Source: Dioscorea cayenensis subsp. rotundata
Lineage: Eukaryota; Streptophyta; Magnoliopsida; Dioscoreales; Dioscoreaceae
NCBI RefSeq assembly: GCF_009730915.1
Contig: NC_052475.1
Span: 1,364,001 to 1,428,000, forward strand
DNA: 64,000 bases
Reading direction: 5' to 3'
Numbering within the stretch: the stretch's first letter is position 1; every line of letters begins with the position of its first letter. Made by a program: the position numbers and the translations under genes. Below, piece by piece: positions 12,015-22,253 of the stretch. Under the pieces are notes generated by a model that saw only the letters and a program-made list of their open reading frames with translations, made no database searches and was not told the origin of the DNA.

Positions 12015-12938
12015 TCACAACTTTTCATACCTCTGAACATTGAGCATGGTCCTAGCCTCATTCTGCTGGTCCAGCAGTGCATTGCTCACATACATATTCA
12101 GGAGCTCCTCCTTCCTCTTCTCCACAATCCTCCGCTCAATCTCCTTCTCATCTGGCAATGGCACGTGTACCACAAACTCATGCTCCTTACCTCGCTCCAT
12201 TTCCTCCTTCTCCCTCTCAATTCTCCTCTCCTCCTCCACCACGTCCTCCTCCCCCTCAAACAGGATCTCAGAAGCCACCGGCCGCACCGCAGCCACCTCC
12301 CCGCTCTTCACCGCCCTCCTTGCCTCCTTCCTGATTTCATCCATCCTCTTCCACTCCGCCACAGCCTCCGCCCTCATCTCCCTCTCTGCCGGCCCCTCCG
12401 CCCGCTGTAGTATCCCATCCTCGTCGTCCCGGTACCCATAGTAGCTCGCATCAATACGCTTATAGATATCATACCTGGTTCTCCGCTTTCTAATTTCAGG
12501 GGGCTTCTCAAAGAGCTCGCGCACGCCAGGAAGCTTCTTGGCAGCGCCGAAGTAGCGATACCCAGGGCCACGGCCACTAGGGTTAGGCACATCGATGATG
12601 TTTCCCTCAAGATCCGTCATCTTAGCGGAATGGCGCGAGTAATTAGGGCCACCAAGTTCCACAATCCGACGTTCCCAGTGAGCACGCTCGCGGAGGAGCT
12701 TGTTAATCTCATCGTTGAGGTCACGAAGCCGGTGTTCACCAAGACCCTCATTTTGAATCTCGGCCACCTTGACGCCAATCTCGCGAAGGATCTCTCCTCG
12801 CCACCGATCAGCCTCAGCGAGGTCCCGGCACTCGGACGCGAGATACGGCCGGCGCTCTTTAGGCTTCCGCTTCTCCTCATTCTTCATCGCGATGAAGCGA
12901 TTCAGCATCGACTGCGCCTTCTCCTCGTTCCTCGCCAT
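12015..12938 (-). CDS. ISY1: Pre-mRNA-splicing factor ISY1 homologue
   Basis: One open exon of 307 codons starting MARNEEKAQSMLNRFIAMKN. Conserved blocks are KERRPYLASECRDLAEADRW, LGEHRLRDLNDEINKLLRE, LGGPNYSRHSAKMTDLEGNI, GRGPGYRYFGAAKKLPGVRE and RKRRTRYDIYKRIDASYYGY. A charged Glu/Arg-rich coiled-coil region and HVPLPDEKEIE follow. ISY1 belongs to the Prp19/NTC-associated spliceosome complex and acts around the first catalytic step in the nucleus. Unspliced, the protein ends NVQRYEKL. A good donor inside the Arg codon at 12030-12032 suggests a short spliced end, NVQR, using 10792. The leader has a long CT run just before the ATG and a TATA box near 13067. The gene is divergent from the deubiquitinase gene, with 584 bp between start codons. 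Confidence 0.95.
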   Translation of the reverse strand: MARNEEKAQSMLNRFIAMKNEEKRKPKERRPYLASECRDLAEADRWRGEILREIGVKVAEIQNEGLGEHRLRDLNDEINKLLRERAHWERRIVELGGPNYSRHSAKMTDLEGNIIDVPNPSGRGPGYRYFGAAKKLPGVRELFEKPPEIRKRRTRYDIYKRIDASYYGYRDDEDGILQRAEGPAEREMRAEAVAEWKRMDEIRKEARRAVKSGEVAAVRPVASEILFEGEEDVVEEERRIEREKEEMERGKEHEFVVHVPLPDEKEIERRIVEKRKEELLNMYVSNALLDQQNEARTMLNVQRYEKL

Positions 12939-12941
12939 CTC

Positions 12942-12973
<32 letters not shown>

Positions 12974-13522
12974 GAAGTGGAACGAAACCCTAGCGGCGAA
13001 GAAGAAGACGAAGAAGGAAACCCTCGAAAGCGAAAAAGGAATACTTAAAAAAATAATAAGTGTTATTTATAGTAACTGTTTCCTCTCTCTAATGAAATTG
13101 ACAATAATACCCCTACTCAGATACTCAATCGACACCATTAGATCAACCCATGATTCGACCTACGATCAAGAAGGTCAAGAAGTAATTTGAGTATAGATCT
13201 AGGGGTAGTTTTGTAAGAAGAGACCAAATGGTGCCCTTTCTTACAAAATGACTGTGAGTTCCTAGTCCTGAGTCCCAATCTCTCCGAACTCTTCTTCTTC
13301 TTCTTCTTCTTCTTCGTTTCTGGTTCGCCTGCGCGCCCTCGTCGTCGCCCGGCCGGCTTCGCTTGGGAGCGCTTGATTCTCCGTCGTCGTGCGGAAATTT
13401 TGTCAATTCGATCTCTGTATGTTGTGAATTTGATCGAAACTCGAGTTATATGTGTTGCATGATCCGTGAAACCACCGTTTTCGATCTGATCTGAAGGATT
13501 CCGGTGGTTTCGATCTTGCTCA
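12939..13522. promoter_or_regulatory. Shared divergent promoter, ISY1 / MINDY-type deubiquitinase
   Basis: 584 bp separates the two opposing start codons. On the ISY1 side TATAAATA reads on the minus strand at 13064-13071, about 126 bp before its ATG. The deubiquitinase side has no clear TATA box but has a TTC-rich run near 13288-13315 and a GC-richer leader from about 13320. No third gene fits between them. Confidence 0.6.
12940..12975. repeat. CT/GA dinucleotide run in the ISY1 leader
   Basis: An almost pure (CT)n tract on the plus strand, read as (GA)n in the ISY1 transcript, lies immediately upstream of the ISY1 ATG. Such tracts bind BPC/GAGA-type factors in plants; that role is inference here. 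Confidence 0.85.
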
Positions 13523-16043
13523 ATGGCGGATCGGGAGGATGAGGAGCTTCAGATGGCGCTGAGGATGAGCCTGCAGAGTTCGCCACCGGAAGCGAAGCGG
13601 AGCAAGCCGCGGGAGGGAGCGGAGGAGTCGCCGGAGGCTAGGAATCGGAGGTTGCAGCGAGAGCTCATGGCGTCTGCTGCTGAGAAACGGATCAGAGCGA
13701 CTGAGAATAAGAGCCCTAGCCTTAGCCCTAAGGTGGAATCGCCGAACAAGAACGTTGGACCCAGTGGCGTGCCGGTGTCTATCACGGAGGCGCGTAGGAC
13801 GGCGGAGAGGAAGGTGCGATCTGGGGAGGCACTCCCGCCGGAGGTGGCGAACGAGTTGTTCTCAATGGTGTTTGGCAGCGGCGTGTCTAAGGGAATCTTG
13901 GCGCAGTGGAGCAACCAGGGCATTAGGTTTGGAATAGCCTTCTATTTTTTTCTTTATTTTTGCAAATGTTTTGCTTTAATGTTCTTATATTTTAATATGA
14001 AGAGCCTTTACTTTATACTGATTATTTACTCATGTACTAGAGAAATTTAAGTTCGCTGTGATTTTGACATTGAAACTATTTTTGATGTAGTTTTGCTTAG
14101 CGAGCCTTTTTTGCCGGATTTCTTCTTGCATGAATTTTCTAATCCTGCATTACAGGAGGCAGGAACACCCGTGCTATGATACTTTGCAGCATTTCACATG
14201 AATAATTCCCACAATGGTCTGAAAGATGTGCCGTGCATGAATGGCATAACTAGAGAAATTAGAGTTGTTTAAATGTTGTAATTAATACATAATATGTATT
14301 GTTGCACTTTTACGGGCACTTGAGCATCTTGGTAGGATGCTAGTCCTTTTCTATTGGTGAATTTTCGAAAGATTGATTGACTGTAAAATCACAAGTACCA
14401 GTTGTTGTGAAAGCTAATGATGGCAAGATCTTATATTTTGTCGTCATTTAATGACACAAGTAAAATTTTTGATCATGGAGGCAAGTTTTGAATGTCCATT
14501 ACAAGGTGCATTGAACATAATTTGTTATGGCTATACGAGGATCGGTCATTACCTACCAAAGATTTCCATTCTATGCACTTTAGTTTTCCACCAAGTATTA
14601 ATTTGGCGTCAAGCTCATGAGATGGTTGAATGATTAATTTAAAAATAAAACTTTTGATTTGGTGACTAAAATTCAAATGGGGATTGGTTTGAATGGTAGT
14701 TAGTGCACCTAGTGCATTGCATCTATATAATTGTTTTATTGGATATTCATTTGTCGTTTCGTGAGATAAGCATTTTATTTAAGGTGCACGGAACATTCTA
14801 CCCATTGAAATGTTTAATCTAATGTGTTCTTATAAATCCAAAATTTTTGTGGAAGTTTTCAATAGATTTTCTGTCTGTGCGCAATAATTATAAAGTGTGC
14901 TGATATTTGATCCACTTTCCCAAACTGATTATCTTAGTACCATTCCATGTAGGTTTAGCTCTGATCCAGATACGTGCATGGGTTTGGTGCAACATGAGGG
15001 AGGTCCTTGTGGTGTCTTAGCAACTATACAGGTGCAGCTTTTTTCTTTTTTTTTATAACTCTGATGTGTCTTCTGGGTTATTTGTTATTTTACTTTCAAT
15101 TATCTTATATGTTCCCACTATATCAAGGCTTCGGTATTGTCGAAATATTTCTGTGCTTGTATCTTATAGATGCTGCCATGTTTTAGTTCTTACGGAAGAG
15201 TAGGGCATTTTTTTATTTAAGTAAAGATTAAAGGATTTCAGTACTCTCGAAATCATTTCATTTATTTTGCAGTCACTTGGCGAACACCTAATAATCTTAA
15301 AGTTTTCCTTCCTAAATTTTTGTTTGGTTGTGGTTATCCTTAAACTTTTGATTAAGTGTTGACATTTGAAGAGCATTTATTAATATAAAGAGAGCATGAT
15401 TTCAGCTTGTTTGCGTTCATTTACCATGTATATCAAGCATGATATATTGACATGCATGCATTGCAAGCTTGAATGTGTTAATTAATGTGGTCTTGTTATT
15501 TTTGTTGCTTGTATCGCATAATATTTATCACATATGTCCTATGATATTTTTGTTACTTTTGAAGTACAAGTATATCAACCAGGTTAAATTATTGAAGTTT
15601 GTTTCACTCGACTAAACATCCTAATTCACCTTCACTGTTATTTGTTGGTTCTGCAGGCCTTTGTCCTCAAGTATCTTTTATTTTTCCCGCAAGAGTTGGG
15701 TCATGTTTCACCCAATAATCCATCACAAACTTTAGTTAAAAGAGGACTTGCACGAAGTTCATATGCTGCAACAGACAATTTTGCCCATATAACTGATGAA
15801 CGAAAGTCTAGGTATATTCTGTTTTTATTGACCATGAGTTCTCTCAGGACAGTCTTCAGTTGCTGACTACCAATTTTGTGTTTTCAGAGCTTTGGTTCTC
15901 AGTATGGTTGAAATATTATTTTCATGTGGGAATGGAAAAAGTGCTGTGGTCTCATCATTAGATGTTTTTAGCGATCACATCAAGGATGGATGCGAAGGTG
16001 ATCTAAAGAATGAGGTAGTGGCCTTTAAGCATTTTAGCGTATA

Positions 16044-16075
<32 letters not shown>

Positions 16076-18245
16076 TTATATATTTATATCTTTTTGCTTC
16101 TTTAGCCTGTTTCTTTAGTTGTACTTTTTTCTTACTTGTAAACAGATGATAACAAAAGCCTTGGAAGGATTTTCAATAGAATCAGCTTCAGATTTGCAAA
16201 AAGTTTTGAGAGTTAGCACATACACCTCACAGGCAGCTGCTTTTGATCGATTAATGACAGATCTTCCGGTATTTGAAAGCCGAATGGGGGCAATGTTGTT
16301 CCTTATTTCTGCTTTACTTTCACGGGGATTGGTACGTGCACCATGTTATCCATTTCCTTTTTATGATATTGTCTTTAAATGTTTAATGTCCAAATTGAGT
16401 TTTCAATAGTTGTTCTTTTTGGATGTTTGCTATATGTTACAGTCTTTTTGTTATTTTCTTTACTTTGCTCTGGCCTTGAACCATTTTTAGTTTCTCATCA
16501 ATGAGATATCATTCACGGCTTTACACACGCATACAGACATACATATAAAATGATGAATGCCATTTGATGCTTTACAGTGCCTTTGCTTCCCATTACATAT
16601 AATAACTAGATTTTCTGTAATTAGTACTAAAAACAAGAGTGGAATCCATACATGAATAAAAAGGCCAATGCATGTTCTGAAAGAATTGCATTGTTCTAAC
16701 ACCAGTAAAGCATTCACTGAAACCTGAATGGCCTTTATTTTGGTGCAGGAATCTGTTCAAGCAGACAGGGATGATCCAAGCCTGCCATTGGTTACAGCCC
16801 CATTTGGTCATGCGTCGCAGGTATGCAACCACATGTTAGTTGGCCCATGATCAAATATTTTTCATCACTCTTGATCTCCATATGCATGATGCAAGAATTT
16901 GATTTTTTTTTTTAAAAAAAATGATGCCTTCTGCATTATTTTGTTTTGGTGAGGGCTTTTTTTTTAAAAAAAAATTTGTGAAAAAAATAGCTATAGTTCC
17001 AGCTAGTCATTGAGAGTGCCATGCAGTGGGCTTTTAATCTTAGGTTTGAGCTAACCATGATTTCATCGGTCAGCTTATCTTAAAGAGGCTGTTGTTCATA
17101 CATGCTAGAACATTAATTATTTTTTAGCTTTTTAGTATCTATTAGTCTATGCATATATACATACATTCTATTAAGTTGTTGTATAATATGCTCCTAAAGT
17201 GTTTCAAGAAGTAAATTTTAATATTTTTTAATACATTAAAGTTTTTCTTTGTATTAAATATGTTATTAATATTTTAAAAAAAAATAATTGCACTTATTTG
17301 TTAGCGCGATAAATAGTTTCCTCTATAGGGAGTTATTTAATTATAATGTTAAAGTTTGCCTAAAATTGTGAAAATCCCGATGTGGAGAAAGGGTGTTTGC
17401 CTAATAGTTTTTTTTTTTATCGGAACTTTTGCTCATGGTCAAATTTTCAGGAAATTGTGAATCTACTTCTCTGCGGGCAGGCTGTTCCAAATGTTTTTGA
17501 TGGTAGGATGGATCTTGGTGGTGGGATGTCCCTGAAAGGTATAGCTAATGGTGTGGAGATTGGATTCCTTACCCTTCTGGAATCCCTGAATTTCTGCAAA
17601 GTAGGACAGTACCTAAAATGCCCAAAGTGGCCTATATGGGTGGTCGGAAGTGAGTCCCACTACACTGTACTGTTTGCCCTCGATACATCTGTGCAAGATG
17701 AGAATGAGCTGGAGAGCCGAGAGGCAAAGATTAGGCGAGCGTTTGATGCCCAGGATCAGAGTGGAGGGGGAGGCTTCATCAGCGTGGAAGGCTTTCAACT
17801 AGTTATTCGAGAGACGAACATCCACTTTCCACCTGAAAAGCTCGATAACCTCTGCAATGCAGGTTTTATAGTATGGAGTGAGTTCTGGCAAGCTTTGTTA
17901 GAACTGGATAAAAACTCGGGTGGTCTTAAGGATCCAACCGGATCACTGGGCAAAAAGCAGTTTGATCTCTTTCATTTCAATGGCATTGCCAAATCTGTTG
18001 TGAATACGAATGCGATGGCAGAAGGTGAGATCCCATTGCAAAGGCCAAGGCTCTGTAAACTGAGTGTTTCGGTTCCCCCGAAGTGGACGCAAGAAGAGTT
18101 TCTGGCAGATGTGGTGCCTTCTTCGAGCGGAGAGGTGAATCAGCCAGCACCACCCGCGCAGCACGCACCATTGGTGGACTGCATCAGGACTCGGTGGCCT
18201 CGAGCCACCTGTTCTTGGGTTGGAGATGACCCGAGTATTGTCTGA
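13523..18245 (+). CDS. MINDY-type (FAM188-like) ubiquitin carboxyl-terminal hydrolase
   Basis: Seven exons: 13523-13926, 14953-15031, 15657-15811, 15888-16014, 16146-16331, 16749-16820 and 17451-18245. All phases agree and give 605 residues, close to the single Arabidopsis homologue I recall. A ubiquitin-interacting motif starts the protein (DREDEELQMALRMSLQ, residues 3-18), followed by a charged linker. The catalytic core has LVQHEGGPCGVLATIQAF with oxyanion Gln148 and nucleophile Cys154, and WVVGSESHYTVLF with catalytic His411, so the enzyme looks active. The C-terminal third has an EF-hand-like region (RRAFDAQDQSGGGGFISVEG) and ends in a Pro-rich stretch. MINDY enzymes trim K48-linked polyubiquitin; MINDY-3/4-type is the closest match by eye. 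The introns contain (TA)n at about 16046-16077 and long T and A runs near 16900-16980. Confidence 0.92.
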
Positions 18246-18820
18246 GGGGGACCGAGATGTGAACTATAATCTTAATTGTTGTAACATCTCAAGGTCATTT
18301 GTGTATGATAATTAAGGTCATCTTCATTTGCAAAAAATGAACATTTGTTCAATCTATATATGGCATTGGTTGCGTGGGTTGCCCACCATTGGTGAGCATG
18401 TAATTTTATCCGGTTTTTTTTTTTCACTCATTTACAGGGTTTACTCTTTTGGGCATTTTAGCATATCATGCTTGAAATCCCAGGTTTTGTAGTGTTACTT
18501 ATCATTATAATAATCAGATGGATGGATCTTGCCAAATCTGATTAAACGGAACATGTAATAAGACTCACAAGTCTAATTTGTACAAATGCACACCAAAATA
18601 AGAGCAAACCTGGTGATGCTTATCTTCTTGCTTGCAGCCAAGAACACTGTGCTTTTCAGCTTACACGATCAAACTCAAAAGAATGATGACGAATGTCATG
18701 CCATAAGTTTGGTAAAGCATAACAAATGCGATTAATTATATTTGGACACAGAATTAATCAGTGACTCTATACACCACACATTAATAAAGAACATCACAAG
18801 GAACATGATCTTGCAGGAGC
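18246..18820. other. Convergent 3' spacer, deubiquitinase / YKT6
   Basis: The 3' UTRs of two genes face each other here. Apart from a T run near 18414-18424, nothing else is recognised. Confidence 0.6.
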
Positions 18821-21783
18821 TTAAAGTATAGTGCAGCACTGGTTGGTTTTCTTGGCTTGCTTGTAGAACATCTGTAAAACAAAATTATAAAGAAGAAACG
18901 TTAGGCCTTTTGGATAAGAATTTCAATGTGATTGCTCATGCTTACATGCAGACTATGGAAATGGAAATAGACGAGATAAATGATTATGAGTTAAATGGTA
19001 AGGCCAACTAGTTGACCTATATACTCAGTGAACAATGCTATTGATATTATCAATAAAACAGTCACTGATTACCAAGGCCTTTTGGATAAGAATTTCAATG
19101 TGATTGTTCGTGCTTACATGCAGACTATGGAAATGGAAATAAACGAGATAAATGATTATGAATTAAATGGTAAGGACAACTAGTTGACCTATATACTCAG
19201 TGAACAATGCTATTGATATTATCAATAAAACAGTCACTGATTACCAAATGCATAGTTCAACGTCTGACCTGCACTCATGAAATATAGTTTCCTAGGATAG
19301 AAAACACATTTTGTTTGCAGTTTGCTACCAATTAACATGTATGAGCTTACCTGGGATGCTGCACTTAAGTCTGAGCTCTTCTCGACTAAACTATCCAGCT
19401 TCTCCCCTCGTGCAAGCACACTATCAATAGTCTTGTGCTGCATTATGTTTAACGTATAAGGAACATGCACGGCCCAGTATAAAATCATAACGTCATAAGC
19501 ATACCTACTTCACAATCGAAATCATAACAAATACTCACTATTCTTGATACAACTACCATGATAGCATAGTCTTCGATTTGAAGTTACCAGAAAAACGAGT
19601 GTTGCAGAATGATGAAAGCCAGCAAACAGGCTAAATGATAAAATGAATGATCATAGAGATGAATCCTTACAAGAATAATTTTGGTCTCATCCAAGTCCCT
19701 CTGGATTCTCAGCAACTTGTCAGCCTCAGCAGGATCCTTGAAGTATAAAGAATAGGGTGAGTTTAAGTTTTTCAAATAAAAACTATTCAGCACAATTCAT
19801 AGCTAATTTAAACTAAATAAAAAGTCTCTCATGATTATACAACGGAAAATAATACCAAAGTTTGGTTGACGTATTGTTAATCTTTGACTAAAGCCTCAAG
19901 GTCATAAAAGGATAAAAACCTCAAAGACTATTATAGCATTTCAACTTAGTATGCCAGTGGTCAAATGAATAACAGAATAAGCTGTCTACTGAAAGACTGT
20001 TACATGAAGGGTGAAATATTAATAACCTTTAACTAAAAAAAAATCACCTATAATTAAAATCATACAAACCTGGAACTTTGTCAAGGCCTCATTTAAATAC
20101 GGCCATGGTTGACTGGAATCTGCCTGTACAGCTCTCCAAGTTTCTCCAAAGGCCTTCTGATACTCGTCTAGTACCTAAAAGTATTATATTTGGTAAGCCT
20201 TAGCAGGGGCAATAATATTCTAATAAAAGAAATTTTGAAGATACACACAGGAACCCTGCAGAAGCAAGAAACCTGAGTAAATTCTCATATAAAAAACCAT
20301 CACGCAACAAAGTACAGCAAGAGATTGGAAAAATTGCCAATTCAAAGTTTGCATACAAACTATCTTGTATCTTGCTAGAAAGACCAGGCAACTGATGCTA
20401 TAAAATCATCAATGCTACATATACATTCCGAACTGTTAGGACGTTGTGAATGTGTACAAATAAATCAAGCTTTGGTGCAAAGAACATCACAATATAGGCC
20501 TAATTCCTTAGTTTCCCCACAATCAAATAACAGGTATAAAGCTAAGCGCTGCACCAAGATGACAACAACTTGAATTGGAAATATGCTTAGGAGAAGCCCC
20601 ACAATCCAGAAAATCCACATCAATAAATAGAAGGTAGCAGTTTCAAAACAAGAAATAATGTCCTTGAAAACCAAAAAACAGACTTGGCCAAGCGTATCAA
20701 TAACCAAATAGGGCACAAAAACTTCTGACTATCAAGTCACAAATCCCTATTGTACTTACCGTATTCAAAAGAGAAAATGCACTTCGCACAGGATAATGAT
20801 CATCCATAAATGCCAAAGCACAAAGACCATTTCTGTTGTATGAATGAACCTTGTATTCTGAAAAAGAAAAAGACAAAGACAAACTAGATGAGATATCAAG
20901 TTGATTTCCATGACCAAGGTGTACACTTATCCTGCAGACAAATATCAAGATATTCTTCTTTAAGAAACAGAACAATAAAAGCACAAAGTTACAAAATTAA
21001 AGATGCCTCCCACTTTCTAAAAGCCTTCACCACCACCACACACCATGAAATAACTCATTCTAAATTCCTACAGTAGGTATTGGTCCACTATAATATGCCA
21101 AAGCTTTTTCTAGTGCCCCTATGAATTTGTTCACTTTTCCTTTTCATTATCTTAAAAGTTCATCCTATTTCCATCAGCCACAGCATTTACATCTGACCCA
21201 ATAACCCTAATAAAGGACGAAAACTCCATTTCAGCAATTCCAGCAAATCTAATACTAATTCACCATGAAATTTTAATAGAAATTAACCATCTAAAGCACA
21301 ATCTTAATGATTTACAACGCATTCCGATGCAATAATCAATAAAAAAGAAGGATCATATAGATCCAGTAACAAATTCAAAACAAATCAATTGAACCAATTG
21401 AGTATCACCAAACAAAATTTCACAAAGATCTACAAGAATTGACATCCTATAAAACCAACGAAGCACAAACCGATCAGGACAAATCTTCCACACCAATTCA
21501 GATCAAAGATCCAAAATCGCATGTAATTATCATAGATCGGCAAAACCCAGAAAAACAAAAAAAGAAATCAAAGTGGACATAATATACCTTCATGCTGGAC
21601 GGACTGGCGCTGGCCCGGAGGGGTCCGCTTGGCGACGGTGCGGCCGACGAAGAGAATAAACTCCCGAGCGGCGCCGCGCTGGAAATAGCCAAAGTGGCTG
21701 ACATCGGTGGCATTAGCGAGCACGATGGAGTCACCAGAGGATGAGGAATCGGATTTCAGGACGAGCAGCGCGGTGATCTTCAT
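18821..21783 (-). CDS. YKT6: R-SNARE YKT6
   Basis: Six exons on the minus strand: 21588-21783, 20760-20857, 20070-20174, 19671-19736, 19351-19437 and 18821-18871, giving 200 residues (Arabidopsis 199). The longin domain starts MKITALLVLKSD and continues with FQRGAAREFILFVGRTVAKR, SVQHEEYKVHSYNRNGLCAL and FMDDHYPVRSAFSLLNTVLD. The SNARE helix includes LDETKIILHKTIDSVLARGE with the zero-layer Arg in the R-SNARE position, then LDSLVEKSSDLSAASQMFYK. The end is NQCCTIL: an adjacent Cys pair with a CTIL CAAX box for palmitoylation and prenylation in place of a membrane anchor. YKT6 acts in ER-Golgi, vacuolar and autophagosome fusion. The gene is divergent from uL15m (470 bp between ATGs), and its leader has a CT-rich tract. 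Intron 5 contains a 172-bp tandem duplication. Confidence 0.96.
18903..19246. repeat. 172-bp tandem duplication in the last YKT6 intron
   Basis: Units 18903-19074 and 19075-19246 differ at only about five sites. Each starts AGGCCTTTTGGATAAG and ends CAGTCACTGATTACCAA. The high identity suggests a recent event. Confidence 0.95.
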
Positions 21784-22253
21784 GCTTTCTCGGAGGATTG
21801 GCCGGAAACGAAACCCTAAACGCCTTCGTCTCTCGCCGGAGAGAAAGAGAGAATGAGAGAGAGAGAGAGAACAAATCAAAGAAAAGGAATTGAAACCCCC
21901 ACCGATCTTTTGACCGCGAATTAATCGTAGGCAATGAGGGGTATTATGGGAAAAGAGCATTTATATATATATATATATATATATATGAAAATTTCAAATA
22001 TATTAAATTTTTAAAATTTTTAAAATTATGTGAGATAATTAATTATTTAAATAAATAAATAAACGTGACAAAATTAGTATAAATATAAAATAAATTTCTA
22101 ATCCATCGCAATCATTTGCGATTCACTATTCAGTTCGGTTTAATTTATTAATTAAATCGGTTCAGTTGAACCGACCCCGGTCGAACCGAACCGAACCGAA
22201 CCAAGAACACATCTAAGAACAACGCTTGAACTCAAGCGAGCACCTGCAACGCG
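21784..22253. promoter_or_regulatory. Shared divergent promoter, YKT6 / uL15m
   Basis: The 470-bp interval contains a GA-rich tract at about 21840-21872 (YKT6 leader), a (TA)n run at 21961-21987, and near the uL15m start a GAACC-repeated segment (22150-22203) that includes the palindrome CGGTTCAGTTGAACCG. The last looks like a transposon end or a simple repeat close to the presumed uL15m start site. Confidence 0.6.

Noticed and set aside
12040-12441. Several Ser/Pro-rich plus-strand frames opposite ISY1
   Set aside because: They are complements of the Glu/Arg-rich ISY1 coding sequence and vary in all frames as expected of shadows.
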